29,767 nucleotides of DNA, taken from NCBI GenBank assembly GCA_003427395.1, contig BFEA01000001.1, positions 703,329 to 733,095 of the forward strand, read 5' to 3'. Source of the DNA: Chara braunii. Lineage: Eukaryota > Streptophyta > Charophyceae > Charales > Characeae. The notes beneath the pieces were generated by a model that ran no database searches, was not told the DNA's origin, and saw nothing but the letters and a program-made list of their open reading frames with translations. The stretch's first letter is position 1; each line of letters opens with the position of its first letter. A program made the position numbers and the translations under genes. Positions 11,565 through 21,292 of the stretch are shown here, piece after piece.

Positions 11565-11835
11565 GTATTTGAGCAGGGGCGAAACTGCATCATGGGCTGT
11601 GTTTAAACAGGGAGTGGAGAATTATACACCCCTGTGTTGTATATGAACAGAGTCAGTTTGAAGTTGTACCCTAGTGCTTTATACGAATAGGACCAGTGTA
11701 GAGTTGCACCCAAGTGTTGTATACGAATAGGGTCAGTGCAAAGCTGCACCCCCGTGCTGTATACAAACAGAGTCAGTGCAGAGCTACCCCCCGTGTTGTA
11801 TAAGAACGTGGTAGTGTTAAGCTGCGCCCTGCATT
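11565..11835 (+). repeat. 40-bp minisatellite (5' LTR)
   Basis: About six diverged 40-bp units are seen, of the form GAATAGGGTCAGTGCAAAGC followed by TGCACCCCCGTGCTGTATAC. GAATAG at 11725 and AAACAG at 11765 show the exact 40-bp step. Three units of the same array lie inverted at 19200-19322 in the 3' LTR. Confidence 0.75.
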
Positions 11836-12109
11836 GAATCTAAACTGGGGCTGGTCATCGTAGACTACCGAGAGTAGTAATCTAAGGCAAATTGTAAGAA
11901 ATCAGTAACAAAGTCCAAACGAGAAAGGAATGAAAAACAGCAGACACACGACATACAAAACTCGAAAGGGACTTCAAACCGATGGATTGACAGTTTGGTA
12001 CTGTAGTTTATCAGACTCGAAAAAAAAATCATTGTCCGGGCCTCATTTTCAACAGCATGCGCTTTTTTTCTCCAGCTGCTCTGGGCTGCATCCAACTTAT
12101 TCCTGAGTG

Positions 12110-13065
12110 TGGCTCATAACTTCTGTTTAGCAACAAGTTTCTCCTTAAACATCTTCAAGTTCTGTTTCGAATCTCACTCGAGTTCAACTTCTGTTTTAAG
12201 ATCAGTATCGTTCAAGTTCAGTTCCAACATATGCTTTGGGTTCAGTTTCAAGACAAGCTTCAGTTTAAATTCAGGTTGAGTCTTGGATTCAATACCAAGT
12301 TCAGTCCTTTTGAGTTCAGATTCAAGTGCAGTTTACTATTTTGAGCACAGTTTCGAGTTTCAGCGAACTTTGATCTGTTCTCAATGGGCCAATCAGTGCA
12401 CAACAGATACTCTCCGTTCCCATTAAGCGGGGCAGGCAAGCTCGATCAGTTTGTATATCTTACATAAGCAACTTTCACTACGAGTCTTTGTAAAATATCA
12501 AATTTGTTTCGGATCAAGCCTCAACAAAATTTGATATGTATTTTCAGGTCAAATCTCAACTAAATCTCATGGGAGTTCTCGCATCAGGTTTCGGAGAGAT
12601 TTCAGAGTGGTTTCGAGTCGATTATCAGTTCAGGTTCAAAACTCGGTACAATCTAAGTAAGTTCAGATCGTTTCAGCAAGTTCAGCCCAGACTTGGCAAA
12701 CTCAGTCTTATCTTGGTAAGTTCAGATCAGACCCACCGAAATCAGTTTCACCTCGTCAAATTCAAATAAGTTCCCACTAAGTCCAAACAAGTGAGATTCG
12801 GGGAACTCGGTTGAGTTTCAACGGGGGTTCATTTCAGATTCAGTAACTTCAGTTCAATTCTCAACAATTTCAGTTTAGTTTTCAACACATTAATTTCATA
12901 TATGAGCGTGGCTTTCAGGGAAAGCTTCAGTTCAGCTCTTTGTTCAGTTTCAGTAAATTCAATTCAGTCTCATTTTCAGTGAGTTCAATCTCGGTGAATC
13001 AATCACTAAGCTCAATTCATTTTTAGTGATCGGGATTTACTCTCAGCAGACTACGTTTTCATGAG
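12110..13065 (+). repeat. TTCAG-rich degenerate short repeat (5' LTR copy)
   Basis: For nearly 1 kb the sequence is built of variants of GTTCAGTTTCAA, CAAGTTCAG and TTTCAGT with no fixed period. The matching tract in the 3' LTR is 19880-20845. It looks like a very old, eroded 10-20-bp tandem repeat. No coding signal is shared between the copies. Confidence 0.6.
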
Positions 13066-13083
13066 ATGCGGTAAAGTCTCAGT

Positions 13084-13515
13084 GGGAGGTCCCAATGGTA
13101 GCAGCGACGATGTTGGTCACATCAGTTAGTTCCGGTGACAGCAGCGATAATGCTGGTCGTAGTGGGAGGTCACAATGGTAGCATCGACGACGTTGGTCAC
13201 AATGGATAGTTCCGGTGACAGCAACGATAATGTTGGCCGCAACGGGAGGTCTCGATGGTAGCAGTGACGACGCTGGTCACAGTGGTTCAGTGACAACAGC
13301 AAAAATGTTGCCCACAGTGGGAGGTCCCGGTGGTAGCATCGACAACGCTGGGCACGACGGATAGTTCCGGTGACAACAGTGATAATGTTGGCCGTAACGG
13401 GAGGTCCCAGTGGTAGCGGCAATGATGTTTGTCAAAACACGCAATCTCGGTGACAACAGCAGTAGTGCTGGTCATAGCGGGCTCTCTTGGTGGCAGCAAC
13501 GACAACACAGTGAGT
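13084..13515 (+). repeat. 80-bp minisatellite made of two 40-bp halves (5' LTR copy)
   Basis: Units start GGGAGGT (or GGGCTCT) at 13084, 13164, 13244, 13319, 13399 and 13479. All steps are 80 bp except one of 75 bp, caused by a 5-bp deletion. Each 80-bp unit is two related 40-mers, one starting GGGAGGTCCC and the other GGATAGTTCCGG, both containing GGTAGCAGCGACGATGCTGG-like cores. Long minus-strand frames here simply reflect a period that suppresses stops. Confidence 0.85.
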
Positions 13516-14230
13516 GTCATCAGTATTCAGTAAGACTGATCATGTGACAAGTGAGTAGTCTCAAGATCAGTAGTATTTAAGGACAACGGACTCAAGAGAG
13601 GATTTTTTCGAGCATGACAGATATCTCGAGCAGAGAAGACTCATGTTTTGAGTACGGTCATCAAATACAGGCTGCAGCAGACCTTCTCTCAAGTGGAGAT
13701 CAACACTATGCGGACTTGCTCAAGGATCATTGGACAACATACCAACCATTGTCTGATCTCTGAGTGTGATATGATCTTCAAAGAGGAGAGAGAGAGTTGA
13801 CTACAGAGACAATGGTTCTAAGTTATGTTTGTTCGTTGTGTGACCTTGATGTGATAACGAGCTCTCCTCTTCTCTCACATGAGCTTGTGGATCTTGTCTT
13901 GTCAAGTTGGTCAGTGTCCTGCCTATTGATTTTTTTTCAGTTCCTGCCTGTCCATGTCACAGTTCTCTATCCTAAATGGCATTATGATGTATGTGCATGT
14001 TATTTAATTATTCAGTTCTTATTATCAAATGATCATTGCTGTTCCGAATCATAATCAAAGATTCCTAAGACCGGGAACTGGCGAAGACCGCAATTGAAGG
14101 GTCTCGCTCGAAGCTGAACGCACATAACAAGAAGAGATTTGCTTTATTAGAATCATCATCAAAATCCTGCGTGACAGCCTGTTGGCTTTCTGGTCGCCCT
14201 AAGCGGTCCGACTGGGAAAAGCAACAAAAA

Positions 14231-14248
14231 TGACGCCGTTGCTGGGGA
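14231..14248 (+). promoter_or_regulatory. Primer binding site, tRNA-Asp type
   Basis: TGACGCCGTTGCTGGGGA lies 4 bp (AAAA) after the LTR end. It differs at two positions from TGGCGCCGTTGCCGGGGA, the complement of the plant tRNA-Asp(GUC) 3' end and a well-known PBS in plant Ty3/Gypsy elements. This placement fixes the end of the 5' LTR and the + orientation. The corresponding position after the 3' LTR is ordinary flank, as expected. Confidence 0.8.
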
Positions 14249-15124
14249 CATTAAAAATTTTTGTGTCTGGAACGGGCCTGGGCCAGTAACAACCTTAAAC
14301 TTTTATTAGGACATAAGAACTGTTGACAATGTCTGAATTTTCAGATTGACTTTGACATCTTAAGTGAGTCATTATTTTATTGGAAATTTTCAGTCGCTGA
14401 CCGGTCTTATCTCCTCATGTGTGAGGTACCACACTGGACCGGAGAAGGAGACTGACTTTATTCATTGGAGAGGATCAGGCTTGATCAGAGGTATGCCTTA
14501 TAAACCCTTGACATCATTAAGAAATTGAGAAAGAAGAGGGCAAAGTCCATAAGATATCTGAGATGGATGACTCAAGAATTCATGATATGGTATCCGGATC
14601 GAAAATCTGTAAGTTCGCCTTCAGAGACCCAAGTCTAATTCCTACTGTGCCAGTGACCGCTAAAAGAGGAAAAAGAGGTCAGCCAGCCAGTAAGAGAACA
14701 GTTTCAGAGAACTGAGAGAAGTACAATGAGACAGTAAGACACTACAAGACTGAAGTTTCAGTAGACTCTGATTATCCTTGCATTATCAATTCAGTATGTC
14801 AATTTCCAGCATGTCAATTCTGACACGAGAAACCGAGGGGAGAACCTTCAGATAATTTATATTCGTTTCTACATCTGAATCAAGTTTTCTTATTTCTGCA
14901 AATGACATAACCAATAAGATTAAGGTATCATTGATGCAGAGCCACAATCGATCCACGAGAGTCAGATCCCTAAGTAGGGGACAACTGTGAGGAGCAATTG
15001 CAGTAAGGAAGTGACGAGATGCCATCCTCCTAAGTATTGATGCAATATAAAGTTCAGAGAGCTCGTGGTTATGGCACATCAAAGAGTAACCAATATTTAT
15101 CTTGTGATGAAGAGAAAATCTGAT
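14249..15124 (+). other. Retroelement internal region, leader part; no intact gene
   Basis: This is sequence downstream of the PBS. A short open frame at 14521-14715 (ATG at 14563) encodes a lysine/arginine-rich peptide with TAKRGKRGQPASKR. This could be a gag scrap, but nothing proves it. No capsid, zinc-knuckle or polymerase motif is visible on either strand. Confidence 0.4.
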
Positions 15125-15540
15125 GGGCATAAAAAAATTCAATTCTACTTGACTAGAGAGTTGCCAGTAAAGAGACTTCGTGTCTTCTGACTGAGTTGTC
15201 TGTCCAAGAGAGTTATTAAGAACATAAGCATAAAGAAGTTCAACCTTGCTTGACTAGAGAGTTGTCAGCATGGGGACTTTATGTTTTTTAACTAAGTTGC
15301 CTATGTTCTGTCTCAGATGAGGGAAGAAATCTCTGGGGCCAGTATCTCTATACTTCATTGAGGCTGACGGGAGGTTTCTTAAGAGTATTCTCGGATGAGG
15401 GAAAGGACCTCTCTAGGATCAGCACTTTGTATTTTCTGAGGCCGAAGAGAGGTCTCCAGGAAATGCACTGTCGGTTGATTGTTGTTGTTGCTGTTTAGTG
15501 CCTCTTGAGACTGACGGGACGTCTCTTGAGAAATGTTTGT
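15125..15540 (+). repeat. Degenerate tandem repeats in the internal region
   Basis: A ~102-bp unit containing TTGACTAGAGAGTTG is present twice (about 15129-15230 and 15229-15305). It is followed by a ~75-bp unit (CTCxGATGAGGGAA ... GAGGxxGACGGGAGGT) present two to three times. The frame 15379-15633 on the minus strand overlaps these repeats and has no motif. Confidence 0.55.
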
Positions 15541-15639
15541 TCTGTTATTTGGGGCATGGACTGTCTGATTGTGGGTGTGACATGTTTGTTTGGTTGTCTG
15601 TGCCTGGGATTTCTTCTTTAACCTAAGATCCATTGATTG

Positions 15640-16205
15640 TCGGGGCCAGCCAGAACCTTACCGCAGTAGGTTGCAATCTGGTGGGATCAGCACATCCCCG
15701 ACGCGAGTGTCGAATTTCGTAGTTGACTGAGGCTAAGACTCCGGGAGTCTAGCCTGTGAAGTCGAAACTGACTCGAGTAGTGGAACCCTACCGCAGTCAG
15801 AGGATGCAATCCAGTGAGGCTCGCCGGAGCCAGGAACCGTGGTTAGACCGGGTCCCTCGTTCAAAAATATGGACGGGGCAGCCAGCGCCCTAGGCCAAAA
15901 ACTGGTGGGTGAGCCGGTCCCTGATCGCAGTGGTCAAATCCGAGTACGGGATAGTTAGACTGAAGGGAGGTGTACTGTCATGGGGTAACCAGACCCGCTA
16001 TAGTCTGGTTGTCCTGGCGTGAGGTGCGTCAAAGGGTCACCATACTCGAGTAGTGGGTATCGTAGTCCTAACCTGGAGGCAGTTTAAAGAGGTTGTCAAG
16101 ACAAATGGTCTGATTAGTCCTGGCCTGAGGCGGACCGAACAAGGGTTGTCAGGCTAACGAGAGGTTTGTACACTCCTGGCCAGTGGTGCGTCGAAACCAA
16201 GGCAA
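15640..16205 (+). repeat. Degenerate GC-richer repeats in the internal region
   Basis: Recurring strings include ACC(T/C)TACCGCAGT with GATGCAATCC/GTTGCAATCT (15657, 15786), and TCCTGGC(G/C)TGAGGTGCGTC-like blocks with GTTGTCA (16010-16200, about four copies roughly 60 bp apart). No open frame fits. This region occupies the place where gag would normally be. Confidence 0.45.
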
Positions 16206-16683
16206 TCAATAACTCTTGGGTGTGAAGAAATGTTATAATACTTTATTATTTATTTTGGGTTTATTTTATTTATTTATTGCTTGACTAATGTCTATCAGGG
16301 AGCTTGCTTGTTGGGGACACGGTTTGTTGTCTGTGAAACTTGCTGTTTTGCAGGTATGTACAAATTCACATGAAGTTCCCAGGCTAGAGTAAAGAGAACG
16401 GGGTTTGGTATCCCTTTCAAGTGCTTGAGAAGTTGAGGAGACGTCTCACTCAGGCCAGAGAACAGAAAAAGGGTTTGGTATACCCTATCCCCAGCATGGC
16501 AGATAGAATGAGTGTCCTCAATGTTAATATCATATGGACAATATCGCCGGCATCACTGTTAAGGCAAGGGACAATGTAACTTCTCCGCTGAAAAAGTCAA
16601 GAGGCAAGTCCAGCCAACAGAAGATAAGAAAGTGAGATAAAATTTTTCTTAAACTTATTTAGTGGCCAACAGAGCGGCCTGGT

Positions 16684-17259
16684 TCACGAGGAACCTGCAT
16701 CCTTGGCCTTAAGGTATTCAACTCTTGAGTCAGGGACGCTATAAAGTGTGACATGAACTGAAGATTTGAAAGAAACAGATTCAGAAATTCGAGAGAAAAT
16801 CGCGCTTATAGCCTTATACAGGATATAGAGAACAACCATGAACTCAATCTGAAGTAAAGAAAGAAGAAAGAAGATGCAAAGAAGAATGAAGTTATTAAGA
16901 TGAGAAGGGGGAGAGACCGTGCATGAGATAGAGGATGATGGAACCAGCATTACGGTTGTACTTGTCTTGGGAGTGGTGGGAACTCTGGGAGTGTACGGAG
17001 GGGAAGAAGTGTTGGGCGCACCGTAGCGCGCCTCGAACTTCTTCTGAAAGTACTCCATCCTCATCGGGGACGGAGTTCTTTCATACCACGCAGTTAGCAA
17101 GTGGCGAGGATAAGGCCTTATGTGAGCACCGTAACTTCGTGGCTCATCCTCCTCCTCCTCTGAGCTGTATTCACGATGTGTGCGAGCCGGCAGTTCCCCA
17201 CGAGCTTTACCCCCTCTCCCACCTCTTCCTCTTCCCTGTCCCTTTCGTGCCTCAGGCAT
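16684..17259 (-). CDS. Antisense, probably spliced ORF near the 3' LTR; function unknown
   Basis: The ATG at 17259 (minus strand) starts a hydrophilic protein. An Arg/Gly-rich N-terminus (residues 5-22) is followed by an acidic run (EEEEDEP, about residue 33) and a Pro/Thr/Ser-rich stretch to about residue 99 (TPRVPTTPKT). The ORF then turns abruptly hydrophobic. That change coincides with an intron-like interval: donors GTACAA (16961) or GTAATG (16953), a long pyrimidine tract, and TTTACTTCAG ending at 16849. Exon 2 would be 16848-16684. Upstream of the ATG, 17260-17480 reads as a pyrimidine-rich leader on this strand. The ORF runs opposite to the host retrotransposon, about 450 bp before its 3' LTR. 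Antisense ORFs at this position are known in some plant Tat-lineage elements such as Grande. I do not recognise the protein, and expression is unproven. Confidence 0.45.
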   Translation of the reverse strand: MPEARKGQGRGRGGRGGKARGELPARTHREYSSEEEEDEPRSYGAHIRPYPRHLLTAWYERTPSPMRMEYFQKKFEARYGAPNTSSPPYTPRVPTTPKTSTTVMLVPSSSISCTVSPPSHLNNFILLCIFFLLSLLQIEFMVVLYILYKAISAIFSRISESVSFKSSVHVTLYSVPDSRVEYLKAKDAGSS

Positions 17260-17672
17260 AGTGTAAGAAGAGTCAAAGGAAAAGGCAGCGTGCAATTAAA
17301 GGGGTCGAGGCTGACTGTACTGCGAGAACAGGGGAGCCGCGTTGCGGCTGCGCGGATCACACAGGAAAAAAATCACTATTGAGAGATATGAAGAAGGAAT
17401 GGTTAACAACGATGAAGATAAAGATTCGAAAAATGTTGTGAAGAAAGAAAGGAAGGGGGAAGTGGCTATGCAGACCGCGTAGAGTTGTTGCACTATGGGG
17501 AAAAAAAAAGGTGTGCAGTAAGAGGGAAAGAGGAAGATGCGTGTGTTGCGGTAAACGTGAGTCAACTGCTAGTGCAAAATTGGCATGAGGGTTTCACTAC
17601 GGATTGTAGTAAAAATAGATGAGTGCGCCCTCTATTCATGCTGTTTTATACTAGTTGCCCACTTCGTTTTGG

Positions 17673-17707
17673 GCCCAGCGGGGACGCTGGGCGGGGATTT
17701 GGTATCA
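17673..17707 (+). promoter_or_regulatory. Hairpin and polypurine-like tract before the 3' LTR
   Basis: A perfect 8-bp hairpin GCCCAGCG-GGGA-CGCTGGGC (17673-17692) is followed by GGGGATTTGGTATCA directly before the TGTCGG start of the 3' LTR. The short G/A stretch is where a polypurine tract should be, but it is weak. Any role of the hairpin in plus-strand priming is inference. Confidence 0.35.
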
Positions 17708-19198
17708 TGTCGGAGGGTCCGACATTCAGGCCCTCCGCGGTGTGTCAATTGGCCACACCGGTTTGATGTTCTGGCATGTGGGGTGAAAGGTATCTTATTA
17801 GCGTAATCTAAGGGAACTGTGGTCCAGTCTGATCTGCTTGACGGCACGGGGTTGCGTTGTGGGACAGAGGAGAATTTAGTGCACGTCGTTGTTAACCATG
17901 TTATATGGCTGGGGAGTTGTGTCAAATTCCCAATGTGTGTTAATTGTAATTTACATTATTTTATTTTATGTTTGTTTATTTTTGTTCTACTTCATCAACC
18001 TAATTAGCGTTGATTATTTTGTGGCGAGTCCTGCTGAGAGGCTAACGATCATTGTTTTTGTGCAAATGGCTCGATTAACCTTGACAATAAAATAAAACAA
18101 AATAAATAATAATAATAAAGAAGTCGGTGTCAGTGGCGACAATACTCACATTGGCGAGGCTTGGATTGAGACCAGCAAGTGCCGTCGGACCGGTATTTGT
18201 GCTACCGGGTCTGAAAACCAGTTGTGCAGCAGGACCATCGGACCTGGAATCAGCGCCAATGGTAGTACCGCTGGGCTTGGTCTACCTAGGCAGGACCTTC
18301 CTCATTCCCACAGACGCATACATGTGTGCTCGAGTGCCACATGTCGACGAGCACAGCAGCCAGTTGTTGGTCCACGGAAATGTCCATGGTCACTCGGTCG
18401 TTACAAGAGAGGGACCAGTGTTTGACTTGGGGGTCCAAATTCGACATGCACGAGTTCCGACTAAGGCCGTGCGGCAGACAGAGAGCGACTTGCCGGACAG
18501 CGAAGGACACTCACTCATGTGCCACTTGACGACCTGTTGAACGACCACATGGCAGTTACAACAGCTAGGGTTAGACTTCTTCGTTCTCTGGGTCGTCCGC
18601 CAGGTGCTGTGTACAGAGCATGCTTTCAGTTGAATATCCCACACTGAAAGAGGTCAACCTCGCGTTTATCAAGGAAAAGGAGGACACAACTAGCAGGGTG
18701 TTGTGGACAACAATCAGTGAACGAACAAAATAACGAACAGGTTGCAGGCCATCAGGTAGCAGCTCTTATAGCCGGTCTTCATCAATCCCAGGCAGTCAAC
18801 CGACGGGTTGCTGCAGCCAACTTGGCTAATTAGGTAAGCGATTGTATGAGCAACTAGGCGATGGCGATTAGACAATTAAGCGTTTATGACCTACAGATCA
18901 AGCGGTAGTCGGGCGACAAACTAAGAGTAACTCTTAAATTGGTGATATGCAGCGTGCAAGGGTTACACTTGGTTGGACACTATGGAGGTCAATCTAGAGA
19001 AGGGGTATACTTTCAGTTTGCAAGAGATGGTCAATCAAAGGTCCATATTGTGACATGCAGTACTTCACGAATGGTTAGTGGGGGAGTGACAACCCTTAAA
19101 CAATCAAACTGAAGAATGGAAATAAACGATATCACAGGTGATTGAATGTTACTTGCCTAATGAACAAGTAACGACCAAGTGCTCAGGTATTTATGACT

Positions 19199-19706
19199 CC
19201 GGGGGTGCAGCTCTGCACTGGCCCTATCCGCATACAGCACTGGGGTGCAGCTCTACACTGGCCCTATTCGAATACAACACTGGGGTACAGCTTCGCACTG
19301 GCTCTGTTCATATACAACACGGGGTTATATAATTCTCCACTCCCTGTTTAAACACAGCCCATGATGCAGCTTCACCCCTGCTCAAATACAGCACGAGGTC
19401 TTTACTTATGACAAGTGTGTCGCTGATGAGTTGAGAAGTGATTAGCCAAACAATGACTGATCACACAGCCAAAATTAAATAGGTAAATAAATAAATGAAT
19501 AAATCAAATTAAATTAATTAAATCTTTTGCATTAGCGGTGCTCTGATTGTACGCAGCCCTCGCTTAGGGTCTAGGCATCATTGCCCGCAGTGTGCTTGTG
19601 TAATCAGCCAATCAGAAGTTGATCACTAGATATAATTAAATTTTTTTTTTTTTATTTTTTTTTTTTTTAGTATTGCTGCGGTGTACAGTACGTGGTCTTC
19701 ACTTAG
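19199..19706 (-). repeat. Inverted segment within the 3' LTR
   Basis: Read on the minus strand this equals 11254-11755. It runs from CCTAAGTGAAGACCAC at the right end to the 40-bp minisatellite at the left end. Both breakpoints fall in tandem repeats of the original LTR. A T-rich tract (about 19640-19669) is longer than its counterpart at 11294-11302. Confidence 0.85.
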
Positions 19707-19879
19707 GAAAAACAGCAGACACGCGACATACAGAACTCGAAAGGGACTTCAAACCGATGGATTGACAGTTTGGTACTTCAATTTATCAGACTCGAAAAAG
19801 AAATAATTGTCCGGACCTCATTTTCAACAGCATGCGCATTTTTTCTCCAGCTGCTCTAAGGCTGCATCTAACTTATTCC

Positions 19880-20845
19880 TAAGTGTGGTTCATAACTTCT
19901 GTTTAGCAGCAAGTTTCTCCTCAAACATCTTCAAGTTCTGTTTTGAATCTCACTCGAGTTCAACTTTAGTTTTAAGATCAGTATCATTCAAGTTCTGTTC
20001 CAACTTCTGCTTTGGGTTCAGTTTCAAGACAAGCTTCAGTTCAGATTCAGGTTGAGTTTTGGATTCAATACCAAGTTCAGTCCTTTTGAGTTCAAATTCA
20101 AGTGCAATTTACTATTTTGAGCACAGTTTCGAGTTTCAGCGAACTTTGATCTGTTCTCAATGGGTCAATCAGTGCACAACAAATACTCTTCGTTCTGATT
20201 AAGTAGGGCAGGTGATCTCGATCAATTTGTATATCTTACATAAGGAACTTTCACTACGAGTCTTTGTAAAATATCAAATATGTTTCGCATCAGGCCTCAA
20301 AAAAATTTGATACCTATTTTCAGGTCAAATCTCAATTAAATTTCATGGCAGTTCTCGCATAAGGTTTCGGTGAGATTTCAGAGTGGTTTCGAGTCGATTA
20401 TCAGTTCAGGTTCAGAACTCGGTACAATCTCAGTAAGTTTAGATCGTTCTCAGCAAGTTCAGCCCGGACTTGGAAAACTCAGTTTTATCTTGGTAAGTTC
20501 AGATCAGACCCACCGAAATCAATTTCACCTCGTCAAATTCAAATAAGTTCCCATTAAGTCCAAACAAGTGAGATTCGGGGAACTCGGTTGAGTTTCAAGA
20601 AGGGTTCATTTTGGATTTAGTAACTTCAATTCAGTTCTGAACAATTTCAGTTTAGTTTTCAACACATTGATTTTATATCTGAGCGCGGCTTTCAGGGGAA
20701 ACTTCAGTTCAACCCTCAGTTCAGTTTTAGTAAATTCAATTCAGTCTCATTTTCAGTGAGTTTAATCTCGGTGAATCAATCACTAAGCTCAGTTCAGTCT
20801 TAGTGATCAGGGTCTACTCTTAGCAGACTGCGTTTCATGAGATGT
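19880..20845 (+). repeat. TTCAG-rich degenerate short repeat (3' LTR copy)
   Basis: This is the direct counterpart of 12110-13065, with the same succession of GTTCAG/TTTCAG variants and similar spacing. The frame 19807-20055 is a by-product of the repeat and is not conserved in the left LTR. Confidence 0.6.
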
Positions 20846-20859
20846 GGTAAAGTTCAAGT

Positions 20860-21292
20860 GGGAGGTCCCAATGGTAGCAGCGACGACGCTGGTCACAACA
20901 GATAGTTCTGGTGACATCGGCGATAATGCTAGCCGCGGCTGGAGGTCCCAATGGTAGCAGCGACGGCGCTAGTCAAAGCGAATAGTTCCGGTGACAGCAG
21001 CGACAATGTTGGCCGCAGCGGGAGGTCTCGATGGTAGCAGTGACGATGCTGGTCACAGCGGACAATTCCGATGACAGCAAAGAAAATGCTGGTCATAGCG
21101 GGAGGTCCCAGTGGTAGCAGCGACAACGCTGGGCACGACGGACAGTTCCGGTGACAACAATGATAATGCTGGCCGCAAGGGGTGGTCCCAGTGGTAGCGG
21201 CAACGATGCTGGTCACAACACGCAATCTCGGTGACAACAACAGTAGTGCTGGTCATAGCGGGCTCTCTTGGTGGCAACAATGACAACAAAGT
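20860..21292 (+). repeat. 80-bp minisatellite (3' LTR copy)
   Basis: Units start at 20860, 20940, 21020, 21100, 21180 and 21260, every step exactly 80 bp. There are six units, as in the left LTR. The left copy's 5-bp deletion is absent, so this copy shows the original phase. Confidence 0.85.

Larger units (their letters stand above)
7234..14226 (+). repeat. 5' LTR (about 7.0 kb)
   Basis: It begins with a short palindrome (TGTCGGAGGGCCCGACA) and shares 7234 to about 8720 with the 3' LTR at 17708-19198. A satellite block follows (about 9125-11400), then a 40-bp minisatellite, a TTCAG-rich tract, an 80-bp minisatellite and a conserved end (13520-14226, matching 21296-22028). AT-rich strings with AATAAA-like motifs lie near 7608-7650. 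The two open frames conserved in the LTRs (7660-8067 and 18127-18540) differ mostly at amino-acid-changing positions, so I do not call them genes. No promoter can be assigned with confidence. Confidence 0.75.

Noticed and set aside
13126-13520. Minus-strand open frames rich in CH/RD/TT motifs (also 20929-21367)
   Set aside because: They are translations of the 80-bp minisatellite; the repeating CCH-like pattern is the DNA period, not a zinc-finger protein.
17699-17708. TTGGTATCAT as an initiator-Met primer binding site
   Set aside because: It lies before the start of an LTR, not after an LTR end, and the better tRNA-Asp PBS at 14231 explains the element.
19423-19430. CTGATGAG, a hammerhead-like core
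   Set aside because: No GAAA and no helix II partner follow at the right distance. The left-LTR counterpart also lacks them.
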